The position numbers and the translations under genes were made by a program. A DNA stretch of 7,557 bases from Candidatus Acidiferrum typicum (GTDB lineage Bacteria; Acidobacteriota; Terriglobia; Acidiferrales; UBA7541): the NCBI GenBank assembly GCA_002478115.1, contig DLMH01000096.1, positions 2,088-9,644 on the forward strand. Reading direction: 5' to 3'. Positions 1 to 6,731 of this stretch are shown piece by piece. The notes beneath the pieces were generated by a model. It ran no database searches. It saw only the letters and a program-made list of their open reading frames with translations, and was not told the DNA's origin. The stretch's first letter is position 1; each line of letters starts with the position of its first letter.

Positions 1-645
1 GACGTGCCCGCGCTCCGTGGCGTCTCCTTCAGCGTAGAAAAAGGAGAATTTGTCACCGTAGTTGGCCCTTCCGGCAGTGGCAAGTCCACTCTGTTCTACT
101 TGCTCGGCGGCCTGACCCGCGCCGATTCTGGCAGAGTAATTATGGATGGCGACGACTTCGCCACGCTCTCCGACGCCGAGCGCACCCGAATGCGCAAGCG
201 CAAAATCGGCTTCGTATTCCAGAAGTTCAACCTGCTGCCCACGCTCGACGCCCGTTCCAACATCGCCATCGCGCAGGAAATTTCCGGCAACGGCGATCGC
301 GATCCCGCCTTCTTTCTTCGCATTTGCGATTTGCTAGGACTGACCAAGCGCCTGAACCATCGCCCCTCCGAACTATCCGGCGGCGAGCAGCAGCGTGTCG
401 CCCTGGCTCGCGCCCTCGTCAACAAGCCCGCCGTAGTTCTGGCCGACGAACCCACCGGCAACCTCGACACCGAAAACTCAAATATCGTTCTGACAATGTT
501 GCGGCAATCCAACCAGGAGCTAGGCCAGACCGTGCTGATGATCACCCATAATCCCGAGGCGGCCAAGTTCGGAGACCGCATCATCCATATGCGCGACGGC
601 CTCGTCGTGAAGCCGGAAGAGGATCCGCAATGGTCGCCTCATTAA
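1..645 (+). CDS. ABC transporter ATP-binding protein, LolD/MacB type (5' end outside window)
   Basis: This is the ATPase subunit of a LolD/MacB/FtsE-like ABC transporter, a cytoplasmic protein that powers a membrane permease in lipoprotein release or efflux. The frame is open from the first base and the first visible residues ([10 protein letters not shown]) match the region just before Walker A in this family, so roughly 20-30 N-terminal residues lie upstream. A GTG at position 4 is probably not the true start. All catalytic motifs are visible: Walker [10 protein letters not shown] (64-90), Q-loop with FQKFNLLP (from 217), signature [15 protein letters not shown] (from 373), Walker [13 protein letters not shown] (from 433), and the H-loop histidine in ITHN (547-549). 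The ADEPTGNLD wording is typical of the MacB/LolD group. The substrate cannot be told. No permease gene follows, so it must lie upstream, be elsewhere, or be lost. Confidence 0.95.
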   Translation, partial: DVPALRGVSFSVEKGEFVTVVGPSGSGKSTLFYLLGGLTRADSGRVIMDGDDFATLSDAERTRMRKRKIGFVFQKFNLLPTLDARSNIAIAQEISGNGDRDPAFFLRICDLLGLTKRLNHRPSELSGGEQQRVALARALVNKPAVVLADEPTGNLDTENSNIVLTMLRQSNQELGQTVLMITHNPEAAKFGDRIIHMRDGLVVKPEEDPQWSPH

Positions 646-729
646 GTCGCGTACAGTTTTTCCCCGCGGGTGTGGCAACCTGGTTCTTGTGTGTGGATCA
701 AGTATTGCCGCTATGAGGGGTAGCGCCTA

Positions 730-1224
730 ATGACGGCTATGCCACCTCGGATCGATCATGTCACTATCCGGACCGCGAATGCGGGCGACCTGCCAGCCCT
801 GATTCCTCTTATCAACAAAGCGTTTGCGATCGAGACGTTCCTCGATGGCACGCGCACGGATGAGGAACACCTGTCGGCGATCATGCGCAAGGGCGATCTT
901 CTCGTCGCAGAACGCGACGGACAAGCGATCGCCTGCGTCTACGTCGAACTGCGAGGCGAACGGGCATATTTTGGAATGCTTGCAGTCGATCCGGCGCAGC
1001 AAGGCCAGGGCCTGGGAAGATTAATGACGGCGGCGGCAGAGGAGTTCGGCCACAATCATGCGTGCAAGCACATGGACATCAGCGTGTTGAGCCTGCGCCC
1101 CGAGCTGCTGCCTTTCTATCGAAACCTGGGATACTCCGAAACCTGCACCGAGGACTTTCACCCGACGCGTCCGCTGAAAGCCGGTGTCCAATGCCACGCT
1201 ATCGTGATGTCGAAGGTCCTGTGA
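730..1224 (+). CDS. GNAT-family N-acetyltransferase
   Basis: The 164-residue product has the length and layout of a single-domain GNAT acetyltransferase, which transfers acetyl from acetyl-CoA to an amine in the cytoplasm. The N-terminal segment IRTANAGDLPALIPLINKAF is the usual first strand and helix. The central strands (DLLVAERDGQAIACVYVEL, then AYFGMLAVDPAQQ) lead into the acetyl-CoA pyrophosphate-binding motif QGQGLGR at residues 91-97. The C-terminal part LLPFYRNLGYSE carries the conserved (L)xxFYxxxGY pattern. ATG 730 is preceded by a purine-rich GAGGGG (715-720); an in-frame ATG at 739 is an alternative. The substrate cannot be predicted. It is about 85 bp from the ABC gene and just upstream of the tRNA-Gly promoter, so it is probably a single-gene unit. 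Confidence 0.9.
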   Translation: MTAMPPRIDHVTIRTANAGDLPALIPLINKAFAIETFLDGTRTDEEHLSAIMRKGDLLVAERDGQAIACVYVELRGERAYFGMLAVDPAQQGQGLGRLMTAAAEEFGHNHACKHMDISVLSLRPELLPFYRNLGYSETCTEDFHPTRPLKAGVQCHAIVMSKVL

Positions 1225-1239
1225 TAGGCCATGAGATCG

Positions 1240-1268
1240 TTGCCGCAGACTGCCCACTTGTTTATAAT
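1240..1268 (+). promoter_or_regulatory. Sigma-70-type promoter of tRNA-Gly
   Basis: A -35-like TTGCCG (1240-1245) and a perfect TATAAT -10 (1263-1268) are separated by exactly 17 bp. Transcription would start around 1275, a few bases before the mature tRNA-Gly 5' end at 1280. Placement and match make this the most convincing promoter in the window. The transcript would have continued into the tRNA-Cys position downstream. Confidence 0.75.
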
Positions 1269-1279
1269 CGATTCGTCGA

Positions 1280-1354
1280 GCGGGAGTAGCTCAGTGGTAG
1301 AGCGCGACCTTGCCAAGGTCGATGTCGCGGGTTCGACCCCCGTCTCCCGCTCCA
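1280..1354 (+). tRNA. tRNA-Gly (anticodon GCC)
   Basis: A complete cloverleaf is visible. The acceptor stem GCGGGAG (1280-1286) pairs with CTCCCGC (1344-1350). The D-arm contains AGCTCAGTGGTAGAGC. The anticodon stem CGACC/GGTCG encloses loop TTGCCAA with anticodon GCC at 1312-1314. The T-arm contains the GGTTCGACCCC signature. Discriminator T and an encoded CCA (1352-1354) complete the 3' end. It reads GGC and GGT glycine codons. Confidence 0.98.
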
Positions 1355-1422
1355 GGCATGTTTGATCCATCCTCCTCCGCAGATGGACTTTTTTCACCCG
1401 GAACGCTAACGTATTCAGCAGG

Positions 1423-1460
1423 GGCGCGGTACCCAAGTGGTAAGGGAGAGGTCTGCAAAA
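1423..1460 (+). pseudogene. Truncated tRNA-Cys (GCA), 5' half only
   Basis: The sequence begins with the acceptor strand GGCGCGG (1423-1429), then TA and a good D-arm (CCC-AAGTGGTAA-GGG), then the 5' anticodon strand GAGGT and loop CTGCAAA with anticodon GCA at 1455-1457. This is a typical bacterial tRNA-Cys 5' half. After the loop the expected ACCTC anticodon strand, T-arm and CCGCGCC acceptor strand are absent: bases 1461 onward read ATCCCTTTG and do not pair with GAGGT. A weak look-alike (TTCGACT near 1472, TGCGCTC near 1486) does not form a proper T-stem. It is therefore a broken copy about 70 bp after tRNA-Gly, probably once co-transcribed with it. Confidence 0.8.
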
Positions 1461-1522
1461 ATCCCTTTGATTCGACTGTCCTTACTGCGCTCTCTTCGGT
1501 TTTTTCCTCAAAAATGGTCCTA

Positions 1523-1828
1523 CTAGCGGGAGTTTACTGACTGCGATCGAGCACGGGTTGCAGCAATTCTGCGAACTCATTGCGTCGTATAGAGTTGTGC
1601 GATTTCGGTCGCGACCGATTGTGTATTACCCTTTCCCAACCAGGTTCCGGGCGGGTTTTATCACTATCCCCGTTGCTCACGGTGTGGCAAGCTTGGGTAG
1701 AAGTCCTGTCGCTTGCAAGGGTTACGTCGTAGCAGCGGGCGTGGGTAATACAAGATCGTACCCGTGACGCTGTGCGAAATGATGAACTTACGATTCATTT
1801 TGCGCAACTCCCAGTAAACTCCCGCTAG
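1523..1828. mobile_element. MITE-like element with 17-bp terminal inverted repeats and TA flanks
   Basis: The left end CTAGCGGGAGTTTACTG (1523-1539) is perfectly repeated in inverted orientation at 1812-1828. Both ends are bordered on the outside by TA (1521-1522 and 1829-1830), the target duplication expected of IS630/Tc1-mariner-type transposition. The 306-bp interior has no credible transposase. An inner inverted repeat GTATTACCC (1623-1631) / GGGTAATAC (1743-1751) and a GCAAGC/GCTTGC pair around 1687-1716 give it further folding potential. The open frames inside and across it are short and resemble nothing known. Because TA is its own complement, the duplication cannot be told from a 19-bp repeat without an empty-site sequence. 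The family name is therefore an inference; the inverted-repeat structure is seen directly. Confidence 0.75.
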
Positions 1829-1929
1829 TACTTCTTCCCGGAGCCGCCGGGACACGGATCGTTCCGACCGATCTTGTTGGAGCGGTGCGCCGATTCACCG
1901 CGTTTCCAGACTGAGCCATTTCTCAACGT
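1825..1929 (-). pseudogene. SEC-C zinc-motif remnant (C-terminal fragment, SecA tail or other SEC-C protein)
   Basis: Read on the minus strand, this short frame ends in NKIGRNDPCPGGSGKKY followed by TAG. The SEC-C motif at the tail of SecA and of many small proteins is GRNDPCPCGSGKKYKKCHG, so 13 of the first 14 motif positions match. The second zinc cysteine is replaced by glycine and the final KKCH is missing. The last sense codon TAC and the stop TAG are built from the TA flank and the inverted-repeat end of the adjoining element. Upstream the frame meets TAA at 1930-1932 and has no start, and the residues before the motif (ESAHRS) resemble nothing specific. It is a gene tail, not a working gene. 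Whether it came from secA or from another SEC-C protein cannot be decided. Confidence 0.7.
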
Positions 1930-2040
1930 TTACCGAACGCCACTCCACGCAGGGTTGGCTACCCCAATTGTGACCATGAGCACAGAATGGCATGGGCGAA
2001 TCTGCTAGCGTCGTGCAGCAATAAAATAACGGGAGACAGA
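1930..2040. other. Leader region of the cytochrome cluster, no gene recognised
   Basis: No credible protein or RNA gene is seen here. The cluster promoter must lie here or within the scar region upstream, but no convincing -35/-10 pair was found. The TAAAAT at 2022-2027 is too close to the first ribosome binding site (GGGAG near 2031-2035) to serve well. Minus-strand frames here are antisense shadows of the cytochrome c gene. Confidence 0.5.
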
Positions 2041-2364
2041 ATGAAAAACACAATTGCATTGTCCGTACTTCTGATAATTGCATCGGCTGCCGGTGCGGTA
2101 GCGCAGAATGCTCCCGCAAAAGACCTTTTCGCCAGCAAGTGCGCCATGTGTCATGGACCCGACGGCTCCGCGCAAACAACCATGGGAAAAAACCTCAAAA
2201 TTCGCGACTTTCATTCCTCCGACGTCCAAAAGCAATCGGACGGGGATCTGAAAACGGTGATCACAAAAGGCAAGGGCAAGATGCCAGCCTTTGACGGCAA
2301 GCTGACGGGACAGCAGATCGATCAGCTAGTCGGGTACCTCCGGGAAATTGGGAAGCAGAAGTAG
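2041..2364 (+). CDS. Small periplasmic monoheme cytochrome c
   Basis: The 107-residue protein has a Sec signal peptide (MKNTIALSV..., probably cleaved after AVAQ near residue 22) and one class I cytochrome c domain. The heme c attachment site is C34-A-M-C37-H38, followed by GPDGS as in many cytochrome c-553/cbb3-like domains. The likely axial methionine is M81 in GKGKMPAF. The C-terminal helix DQLVGYLREIGKQK is typical of the fold. The start is ATG 2041 with GGGAG 5-6 bases before it; an upstream in-frame ATG at 1987 would spoil the signal peptide. The protein would be a soluble electron carrier. As first gene of the cluster it may take electrons from the Rieske/cytochrome b complex or from its multiheme partners. 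Confidence 0.92.
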   Translation: MKNTIALSVLLIIASAAGAVAQNAPAKDLFASKCAMCHGPDGSAQTTMGKNLKIRDFHSSDVQKQSDGDLKTVITKGKGKMPAFDGKLTGQQIDQLVGYLREIGKQK

Positions 2365-2405
2365 ATTTGAGTCAGACGGAAGATTCGGTTCAGTAGGAGA
2401 AACGG

Positions 2406-2891
2406 ATGCCAACACACAGCCAGGGGATCGTCAACGCGGGCGATCCCCCGTCACCGCCTCTACCTCGTAGGCGATTTGTCGGTGCGCTACTGGGTAGCGG
2501 ATTTCTGGCGACAGCGGTTGCGTTCCTCTATCCCGTCTTGCGCTATCTCGTGCCCCCGAAAGCTTCCGACGTTGGCGGCGATGCGGTCATCGCCGGGCGT
2601 GTGGGCGAGTTGAAACCGAACAGTGGAAAGATCTTCCGCTTTGGCAATCGTCCGGGCCTGCTGATCCACACTTCCAGCGGAGAGTACCGCGCCATGTCAG
2701 CGACTTGCACGCACCTATCCTGCACCGTGCAATACCGCGACGATCTGCAGCAGGTCTGGTGCGCCTGCCACAACGGTAAGTACGACCTCAACGGCCGGAA
2801 TGTTTCGGGTCCTCCGCCGCGCCCGCTGCAAGCGTTTGAGGTTCAGGTGCAAGGGGACGAGATTTTCGTCAGGCGTCGGCGGGAGTCTTGA
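2406..2891 (+). CDS. Rieske [2Fe-2S] protein of a cytochrome bc-type complex
   Basis: This is the iron-sulfur subunit that takes one electron from quinol at the Qo site of cytochrome b. Of 161 residues, the first 20 are polar and proline-rich. A twin-arginine motif RRRFVG (residues 21-26) then precedes a hydrophobic membrane segment, the normal uncleaved Tat anchor of Rieske proteins. Both cluster-binding boxes are intact: C101-T-H103-L-S-C106 and C119-A-C121-H122. By comparison with the family, C101, H103, C119 and H122 bind the cluster, and C106 and C121 form the stabilising disulfide. The second box reads CACHNGKYD rather than the usual CPCHGS, so the residues near the cluster that tune its potential differ from mitochondrial-type proteins. 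TAGGAGA (2394-2400) sets the start at ATG 2406. The next gene begins one base after its stop, which suggests translational coupling. Confidence 0.95.
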   Translation: MPTHSQGIVNAGDPPSPPLPRRRFVGALLGSGFLATAVAFLYPVLRYLVPPKASDVGGDAVIAGRVGELKPNSGKIFRFGNRPGLLIHTSSGEYRAMSATCTHLSCTVQYRDDLQQVWCACHNGKYDLNGRNVSGPPPRPLQAFEVQVQGDEIFVRRRRES

Positions 2892-2892
2892 G

Positions 2893-3978
2893 ATGAGTCC
2901 CTTACGCGACGTGCGGAATTGGCTGGACCAGCGGCTCGGCTGGCAGGATCTAATAGCGCCGTTGAGGAAGAAAACTGTTCCTCTCCATCGGCTCTCCTAT
3001 TGGTACTTCCTCGGGGGCATCACTCTGTTCCTGTTCGGCATCCAGGTGGTGACCGGCATCCTGCTGCTTCTGTACTACCGGCCGGGAGCGAGCGAGGCCT
3101 TCGAGAGCGTCCAGTACATCATGACCCAGGTACAGTTTGGCTGGCTAATTCGGTCGATCCACTCCTGGTCGGCCAACTTAATGATCTTTACCGCGTTCGC
3201 GCACATGTTCAGCGTGCTGTTCCTTAAGGCCTACCGCAAACCGCGCGAGCTCACATGGGTCAGCGGAGTGATCCTGCTATTTCTGGTCATGGGGTTTGGT
3301 TTCAGCGGTTACTTACTGCCCTGGAATACCTTGGCTTTCTTTGCCACCAAAGTCGGCACCGAGATTACTGGGCAGGTTCCGATCGTCGGCAAGCCCATGA
3401 TGATCTTTCTCCGCGGTGGTGAAGAGGTGACGGGTGCCACCCTAAGCAGGTTTTTTGGATTCCATGTCGCCGTTCTGCCCGGAGTGGCAACCTTGCTCAT
3501 CCTTCTGCACCTGTTGCTGGTCCAGCGTCTCGGCATCAGCGTTCCTCCGAAACTGGAACGGCAGTGGACCGCGAATCCGTCTGCAAAGCGGGAAATGAAA
3601 TTCTTTCCCAACTTCATGCTGCGGGAAATGATGGCTTGGTACGTGGCCCTGGGAGTGCTGGGCGCGTTGGCAGCGGTCTTCCCGTGGAACCTCGGTGTCA
3701 AGGCAGATCCCTTTGTGCCTGCGCCCGCGGGAATCAAGCCCGAGTGGTACTTCCTCTTCATGTTCCAGACGCTCAAGCTCATCCCTTCCAAGGTGTGGTT
3801 CATCGACGGAGACGTTCTGGGTGTGCTTGCGTTTGGCCTGCTGGGCTTGTTGTGGCTTCTCCTGCCTTTTTTCGAGAGTGACCAACCCTCGCGCACGAAA
3901 GGGTGGATCACTAGGTTAGGAGTCTTTGCTCTTGCTTACATGGCAGGTATGAGTGTTTATGGCTATCTTGCGAAATAA
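2893..3978 (+). CDS. Cytochrome b (single-chain, b6-type histidine spacing)
   Basis: This is the membrane subunit that oxidises quinol and carries two b hemes. The 361-residue chain contains a b6-like N-terminal part with four helices and a subunit-IV-like part with three, fused in one polypeptide. Heme ligands are H90 and H104 in helix B (14 apart) and H191 and H206 in helix D (15 apart). The 15-residue step is that of cytochrome b6, whereas bc1 cytochrome b has 14. The Qo-site motif PEWY is intact at residues 283-286 ([12 protein letters not shown]), and the helix C-D loop [18 protein letters not shown] matches the family. The cysteine that covalently holds heme ci/cn in b6 (FYCLGGIT) is replaced by phenylalanine (WYFLGGIT), so that heme is probably not covalently held. 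ATG 2893 follows the Rieske stop by one base. An upstream in-frame start at 2800 would lie inside the Rieske gene and is unlikely. Confidence 0.95.
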   Translation: MSPLRDVRNWLDQRLGWQDLIAPLRKKTVPLHRLSYWYFLGGITLFLFGIQVVTGILLLLYYRPGASEAFESVQYIMTQVQFGWLIRSIHSWSANLMIFTAFAHMFSVLFLKAYRKPRELTWVSGVILLFLVMGFGFSGYLLPWNTLAFFATKVGTEITGQVPIVGKPMMIFLRGGEEVTGATLSRFFGFHVAVLPGVATLLILLHLLLVQRLGISVPPKLERQWTANPSAKREMKFFPNFMLREMMAWYVALGVLGALAAVFPWNLGVKADPFVPAPAGIKPEWYFLFMFQTLKLIPSKVWFIDGDVLGVLAFGLLGLLWLLLPFFESDQPSRTKGWITRLGVFALAYMAGMSVYGYLAK

Positions 3979-5227
3979 GCTCCGACCGTTCAGCATAGCC
4001 TGCTTTGTTGGGCTGGCCGGCTTCGTCGCGCTCGCAGCGTGCCTGGGTTATGGGCAAACCAAGGACACCTGCTTGGATTGTCACTCCGCCTTGCCTGATC
4101 CCCTCGGAGTAAGCCAGGAGAAGTTCAGCCAGGACATCCACGCGCAAATGGGATTGACTTGCGCCAGTTGCCACGGCGGTGACCCAACCAGCGACGATCC
4201 AGACAAAGCCATGAGCCGAAAGGCGGGTTGGAAGGGCAAGATTGATCGCAAGCGGATCCCCGAGTTGTGCGGAAGCTGCCATTCGGATCCCGCCTATATT
4301 CGACGGTTCAACCCCAGCTTGCGCACGGACCAGTTGGGCCAGTACCACACAAGTGTGCACGGCAAGCGCCTCGTGGCTGGAGATACCAAGGTTGCAGTGT
4401 GCACCGATTGTCACAGTGTCCACGATCTAAGGGCACCCAGCGATCCCCGTTCCACGGTAAACCCGGTCAACGTGGCGAACACCTGCGCTCGCTGCCATGC
4501 CGACGCGAGTTACATGAAGGAATATTCCATTCCCACGGATCAGTTCGCAAAGTACAGCACCAGCGTGCACCACCAGGCCCTAACCGTGCGAGGCGATCTG
4601 AGTGCGCCCACCTGTACAACGTGTCATGGAAACCATGGCGCGGCGCCGCCCGGAGTCGATAGGGTTGAGAACGTGTGTTCGAACTGTCACACTTTCCAAG
4701 CCCAGATGTACGAAAAAAGCTCGCACAAGGAAGCCTTTCAATCGGCTTCTCTTCCAGGATGTGTCGTTTGTCATAGCAATCATGCCATCGTCCATCCCAC
4801 GGACGCCAAGCTTGGGGCTGGCCCTGAAGGCGTTTGCATGCGCTGTCATACCCCAGGCGACTCGTGTGATCAAGCCAGGGTAGCCTTACTCATTAGTTTG
4901 GGTCGCTTGGACGAGGCCATCAAAAGTGCAGACCAGGTTCTCCATGTCGCCGAGTCTTCTGGCATGGAGGTGAGCGAGGCTCGGCTGGGACAGGATCAGG
5001 CACGGGATTCGCTGACCAAAGCTCGAGTCACGATCCATAGCTTCCGGCAAGACTTGGTGGATCAGGATATTCAAGCCGGCCTGAAAATCGCCGCCCAGAA
5101 CCTGCGAGCTGGGAAGGCAGCCATGGTTGAGCGCAACCATCGCCGTCTCGGGCTGGGAATATCGCTCATCGCGGTCGGGATAGTGTTGGCTGGGCTTTGG
5201 CTGTACATCAAGAAGATAGAGAGTTAG
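3959..5227 (+). CDS. Nine-heme cytochrome c, membrane-anchored
   Basis: The 422-residue exported protein has nine CXXCH heme sites, with first cysteines near residues 38, 68, 104, 148, 176, 219, 240, 268 and 293. From residue about 130 a paired-heme unit repeats three times: a distal-type histidine in S-x-H, then CXXCH followed by xxH ([24 protein letters not shown]), then a second CXXCH (CARCH, CSNCH, CMRCH). After the hemes comes a charged helical stretch (about 300-390) and a C-terminal membrane helix ([20 protein letters not shown], about 396-416) with a lysine-bearing cytoplasmic tail. The N-terminus is a signal sequence ending in LAAC (C28), which also fits a lipobox. The start overlaps the cytochrome b gene by 20 bases; GTG 3953 is an alternative. 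It replaces cytochrome c1 or f in this cluster and probably takes electrons from the Rieske protein. The family is the loose cytochrome c3/NrfH-like group. Confidence 0.9.
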   Translation: MAILRNKLRPFSIACFVGLAGFVALAACLGYGQTKDTCLDCHSALPDPLGVSQEKFSQDIHAQMGLTCASCHGGDPTSDDPDKAMSRKAGWKGKIDRKRIPELCGSCHSDPAYIRRFNPSLRTDQLGQYHTSVHGKRLVAGDTKVAVCTDCHSVHDLRAPSDPRSTVNPVNVANTCARCHADASYMKEYSIPTDQFAKYSTSVHHQALTVRGDLSAPTCTTCHGNHGAAPPGVDRVENVCSNCHTFQAQMYEKSSHKEAFQSASLPGCVVCHSNHAIVHPTDAKLGAGPEGVCMRCHTPGDSCDQARVALLISLGRLDEAIKSADQVLHVAESSGMEVSEARLGQDQARDSLTKARVTIHSFRQDLVDQDIQAGLKIAAQNLRAGKAAMVERNHRRLGLGISLIAVGIVLAGLWLYIKKIES

Positions 5228-5297
5228 ACCCACAGATGCATTTATTTTGCCAACGATTTGTGTGAGACGTACCTGCCGGGGAGAAGGCGATGTAGGA

Positions 5298-5480
5298 ATG
5301 AGGCTTTCAGCGTGTCGTGGCGGGTTGTCGCTGGTGACAATCGCCGTCACCTCGTTGGCTGGGGTTCTAGATCAGGAACTTGGAACTGAACTGAGGCTTT
5401 GCGCCCTGCGATTCATCAGTCTCGACCACCCTGTGAGTCGGGCGGAACGCAATGCCTTCAGTCTCACCGGCTGGGCGTGA
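5298..5480 (+). CDS. Possible small exported protein between the two multiheme genes
   Basis: The gap between the nine-heme and tetraheme genes holds a 60-codon frame from ATG 5298. A GGAGAAGG (5280-5287) lies about 10 bases upstream. The product begins MRLSACRGGLSLVTIAVTSLAG, a basic start followed by a mildly hydrophobic stretch that could be a weak signal or membrane segment, and ends in a polar tail (RAERNAFSLTGWA). Its stop (5478-5480) touches the ribosome binding site of the next gene, which would allow coupling. It resembles no family I know. It could equally be a chance frame or the remains of a lost gene. Confidence 0.25.
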   Translation: MRLSACRGGLSLVTIAVTSLAGVLDQELGTELRLCALRFISLDHPVSRAERNAFSLTGWA

Positions 5481-5496
5481 GAGAGGAGCTTTGTGT

Positions 5497-6729
5497 ATGA
5501 CAATGCTGAATGGACGCAAACATCTTCTCATTTGGATCCCTGCAGTCCTGATTGCCGCAGCCCTGATGGTGGCCGTGTTCATACAGGCGCGCCGACTGAC
5601 CGCTGTGCGCCGCGCACCTTACATTATCGGTGAACCGGAGAAAGGCGCCGCCCTGTTTTTTGGTGACAAGCAGTGCGGCATTTGCCATTCCATCAATGGA
5701 TTCGGGGGCCGTGTTGCCCCGGATCTCTCCGGAACGCACCCCGGTACTCCCGCAATGGGGTGGATTGCAGCGGTGTTGTGGAACCATGGACCCGGCATGT
5801 GGCGACAGATCCGCCTAAAGAACGAACCTTATCCCCAGTTGAACTCGCAAGAAATGGCAGACATTTTTGCGTTCTTGTACCACGCAAGCAGCATTGACCG
5901 CGCCGGGGACCCTAGCGCTGGCCAGCGGGTATTCAACGAGAAGGGTTGCGTCCGCTGCCATTCGGTGGGCGGGACGGGCGGCCAGGCGGCGCCCGAGCTA
6001 TCCAAAATCGCTGCCGCCTCTGACTCGAACACCTGGACACTCACAATGTTTAACCACGCCGGATCAATGATTGCTCCTATTACCAGCACCCTAGGACAAT
6101 GGCCCCAGTTCACGGGTAATGAGATGAATGATCTGATCGCGTATGTGAGTCTCAGCGCTCCCCAGCCGGCGACGAACGCACGGAAAATATCCGGCAATGC
6201 AGAGCTTGGGTGGGCCGTGTTCCAGCGCAGATGCATGCAGTGCCATTCCGTACGCGGGAAGGGTGGCAGCGTGGGTCCGGAACTGGGGCCAGAGCATGAT
6301 CTTCCACTCACGACGGGGCAGTTTGCTAGCGTTCTGTGGAACCATGCACCGGCAATGCTCCGTCAGGCCCGCGAAAATGGGATTTCTCCTCCGGTTCTTC
6401 AGGGCAATGAGATGGCCGACTTGCGGACGTTCCTTGCGAGCCTGCGGTACTTCGAGCCAACTGGATCTCCCCTTGTCGGCGAGCGCGTCTTTTCTGAGCG
6501 CGGATGCGCAGCTTGCCACGGCCGGATGGCGGAAGGGACACAAATTGGTCCCGGGCTTAGGTCCGGCACCGAAGCTTTCACCACGATTTCGTTCACCGTC
6601 GCACTTTGGCGGCATGGTCCCCGCATGATTGATCGCGCTCAGGAATTGGGTATACCCTGGCCGACTCTGAAGGCCACCGACCTCGGCGATCTGGTGAGTT
6701 TCCTTAACGCACCTGCACGCCCGAAGTAA
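5497..6729 (+). CDS. Tetraheme cytochrome c of four tandem monoheme domains, N-terminally anchored
   Basis: The 410-residue protein starts with an uncleaved-looking membrane helix (HLLIWIPAVLIAAALMVAVF, about residues 9-28) and then four cytochrome c domains of about 90-95 residues. Heme sites are CGICH (60), CVRCH (151), CMQCH (246) and CAACH (337). Each domain repeats one plan: a GxxxF lead-in, CXXCHs, a GG...xPxL segment, a histidine-and-methionine box (WNHGPGM, FNHAGSM, WNHAPAM, WRHGPRM), and a final NEMxDLxxFL-type helix. The methionine of each box is the likely sixth heme ligand. This is unlike the bis-histidine packing of the nine-heme protein and suggests higher-potential hemes. GAGAGGAG (5481-5488) fixes the start at ATG 5497; ATG 5503 is possible. 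It probably carries electrons in the periplasm from the bc-type complex towards an oxidase or other acceptor. Confidence 0.92.
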   Translation: MTMLNGRKHLLIWIPAVLIAAALMVAVFIQARRLTAVRRAPYIIGEPEKGAALFFGDKQCGICHSINGFGGRVAPDLSGTHPGTPAMGWIAAVLWNHGPGMWRQIRLKNEPYPQLNSQEMADIFAFLYHASSIDRAGDPSAGQRVFNEKGCVRCHSVGGTGGQAAPELSKIAAASDSNTWTLTMFNHAGSMIAPITSTLGQWPQFTGNEMNDLIAYVSLSAPQPATNARKISGNAELGWAVFQRRCMQCHSVRGKGGSVGPELGPEHDLPLTTGQFASVLWNHAPAMLRQARENGISPPVLQGNEMADLRTFLASLRYFEPTGSPLVGERVFSERGCAACHGRMAEGTQIGPGLRSGTEAFTTISFTVALWRHGPRMIDRAQELGIPWPTLKATDLGDLVSFLNAPARPK

Positions 6730-6731
6730 TT

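Noticed and set aside
630..716. 28-codon ORF starting at an ATG overlapping the 3' end of the ABC gene, where a coupled permease gene would begin
   Set aside because: It has the expected position for a permease start, but the product is only 28 residues, lacks a recognisable permease N-terminus and is followed by no continuing frame. It may be a trace of a lost permease but cannot be supported.
1490..1510. T-rich TCTTCGGTTTTTTCC as a rho-independent terminator of the tRNA unit
   Set aside because: The T-run is present but no stable hairpin precedes it, so at most it is a remnant of a former terminator.
1664..1855. 63-codon minus-strand ORF across the right half of the mobile element
   Set aside because: It reads through the inverted repeat and the antisense of the SEC-C remnant, has no ribosome binding site, and shows no transposase features.
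2022..2027. TAAAAT as a -10 box for the cytochrome cluster
   Set aside because: There is no acceptable -35 at 16-18 bp, and transcription would start at the ribosome binding site itself.
1895..2235. Minus-strand ORFs opposite the start of the small cytochrome c gene
   Set aside because: They are antisense shadows; the + strand has signal peptide, CXXCH and ribosome binding site, and the minus products resemble nothing.
3309..3911. Long minus-strand ORF of 200 codons inside the cytochrome b gene
   Set aside because: The + strand cytochrome b has all its ligands and the PEWY motif, and the antisense product has an unnatural composition.
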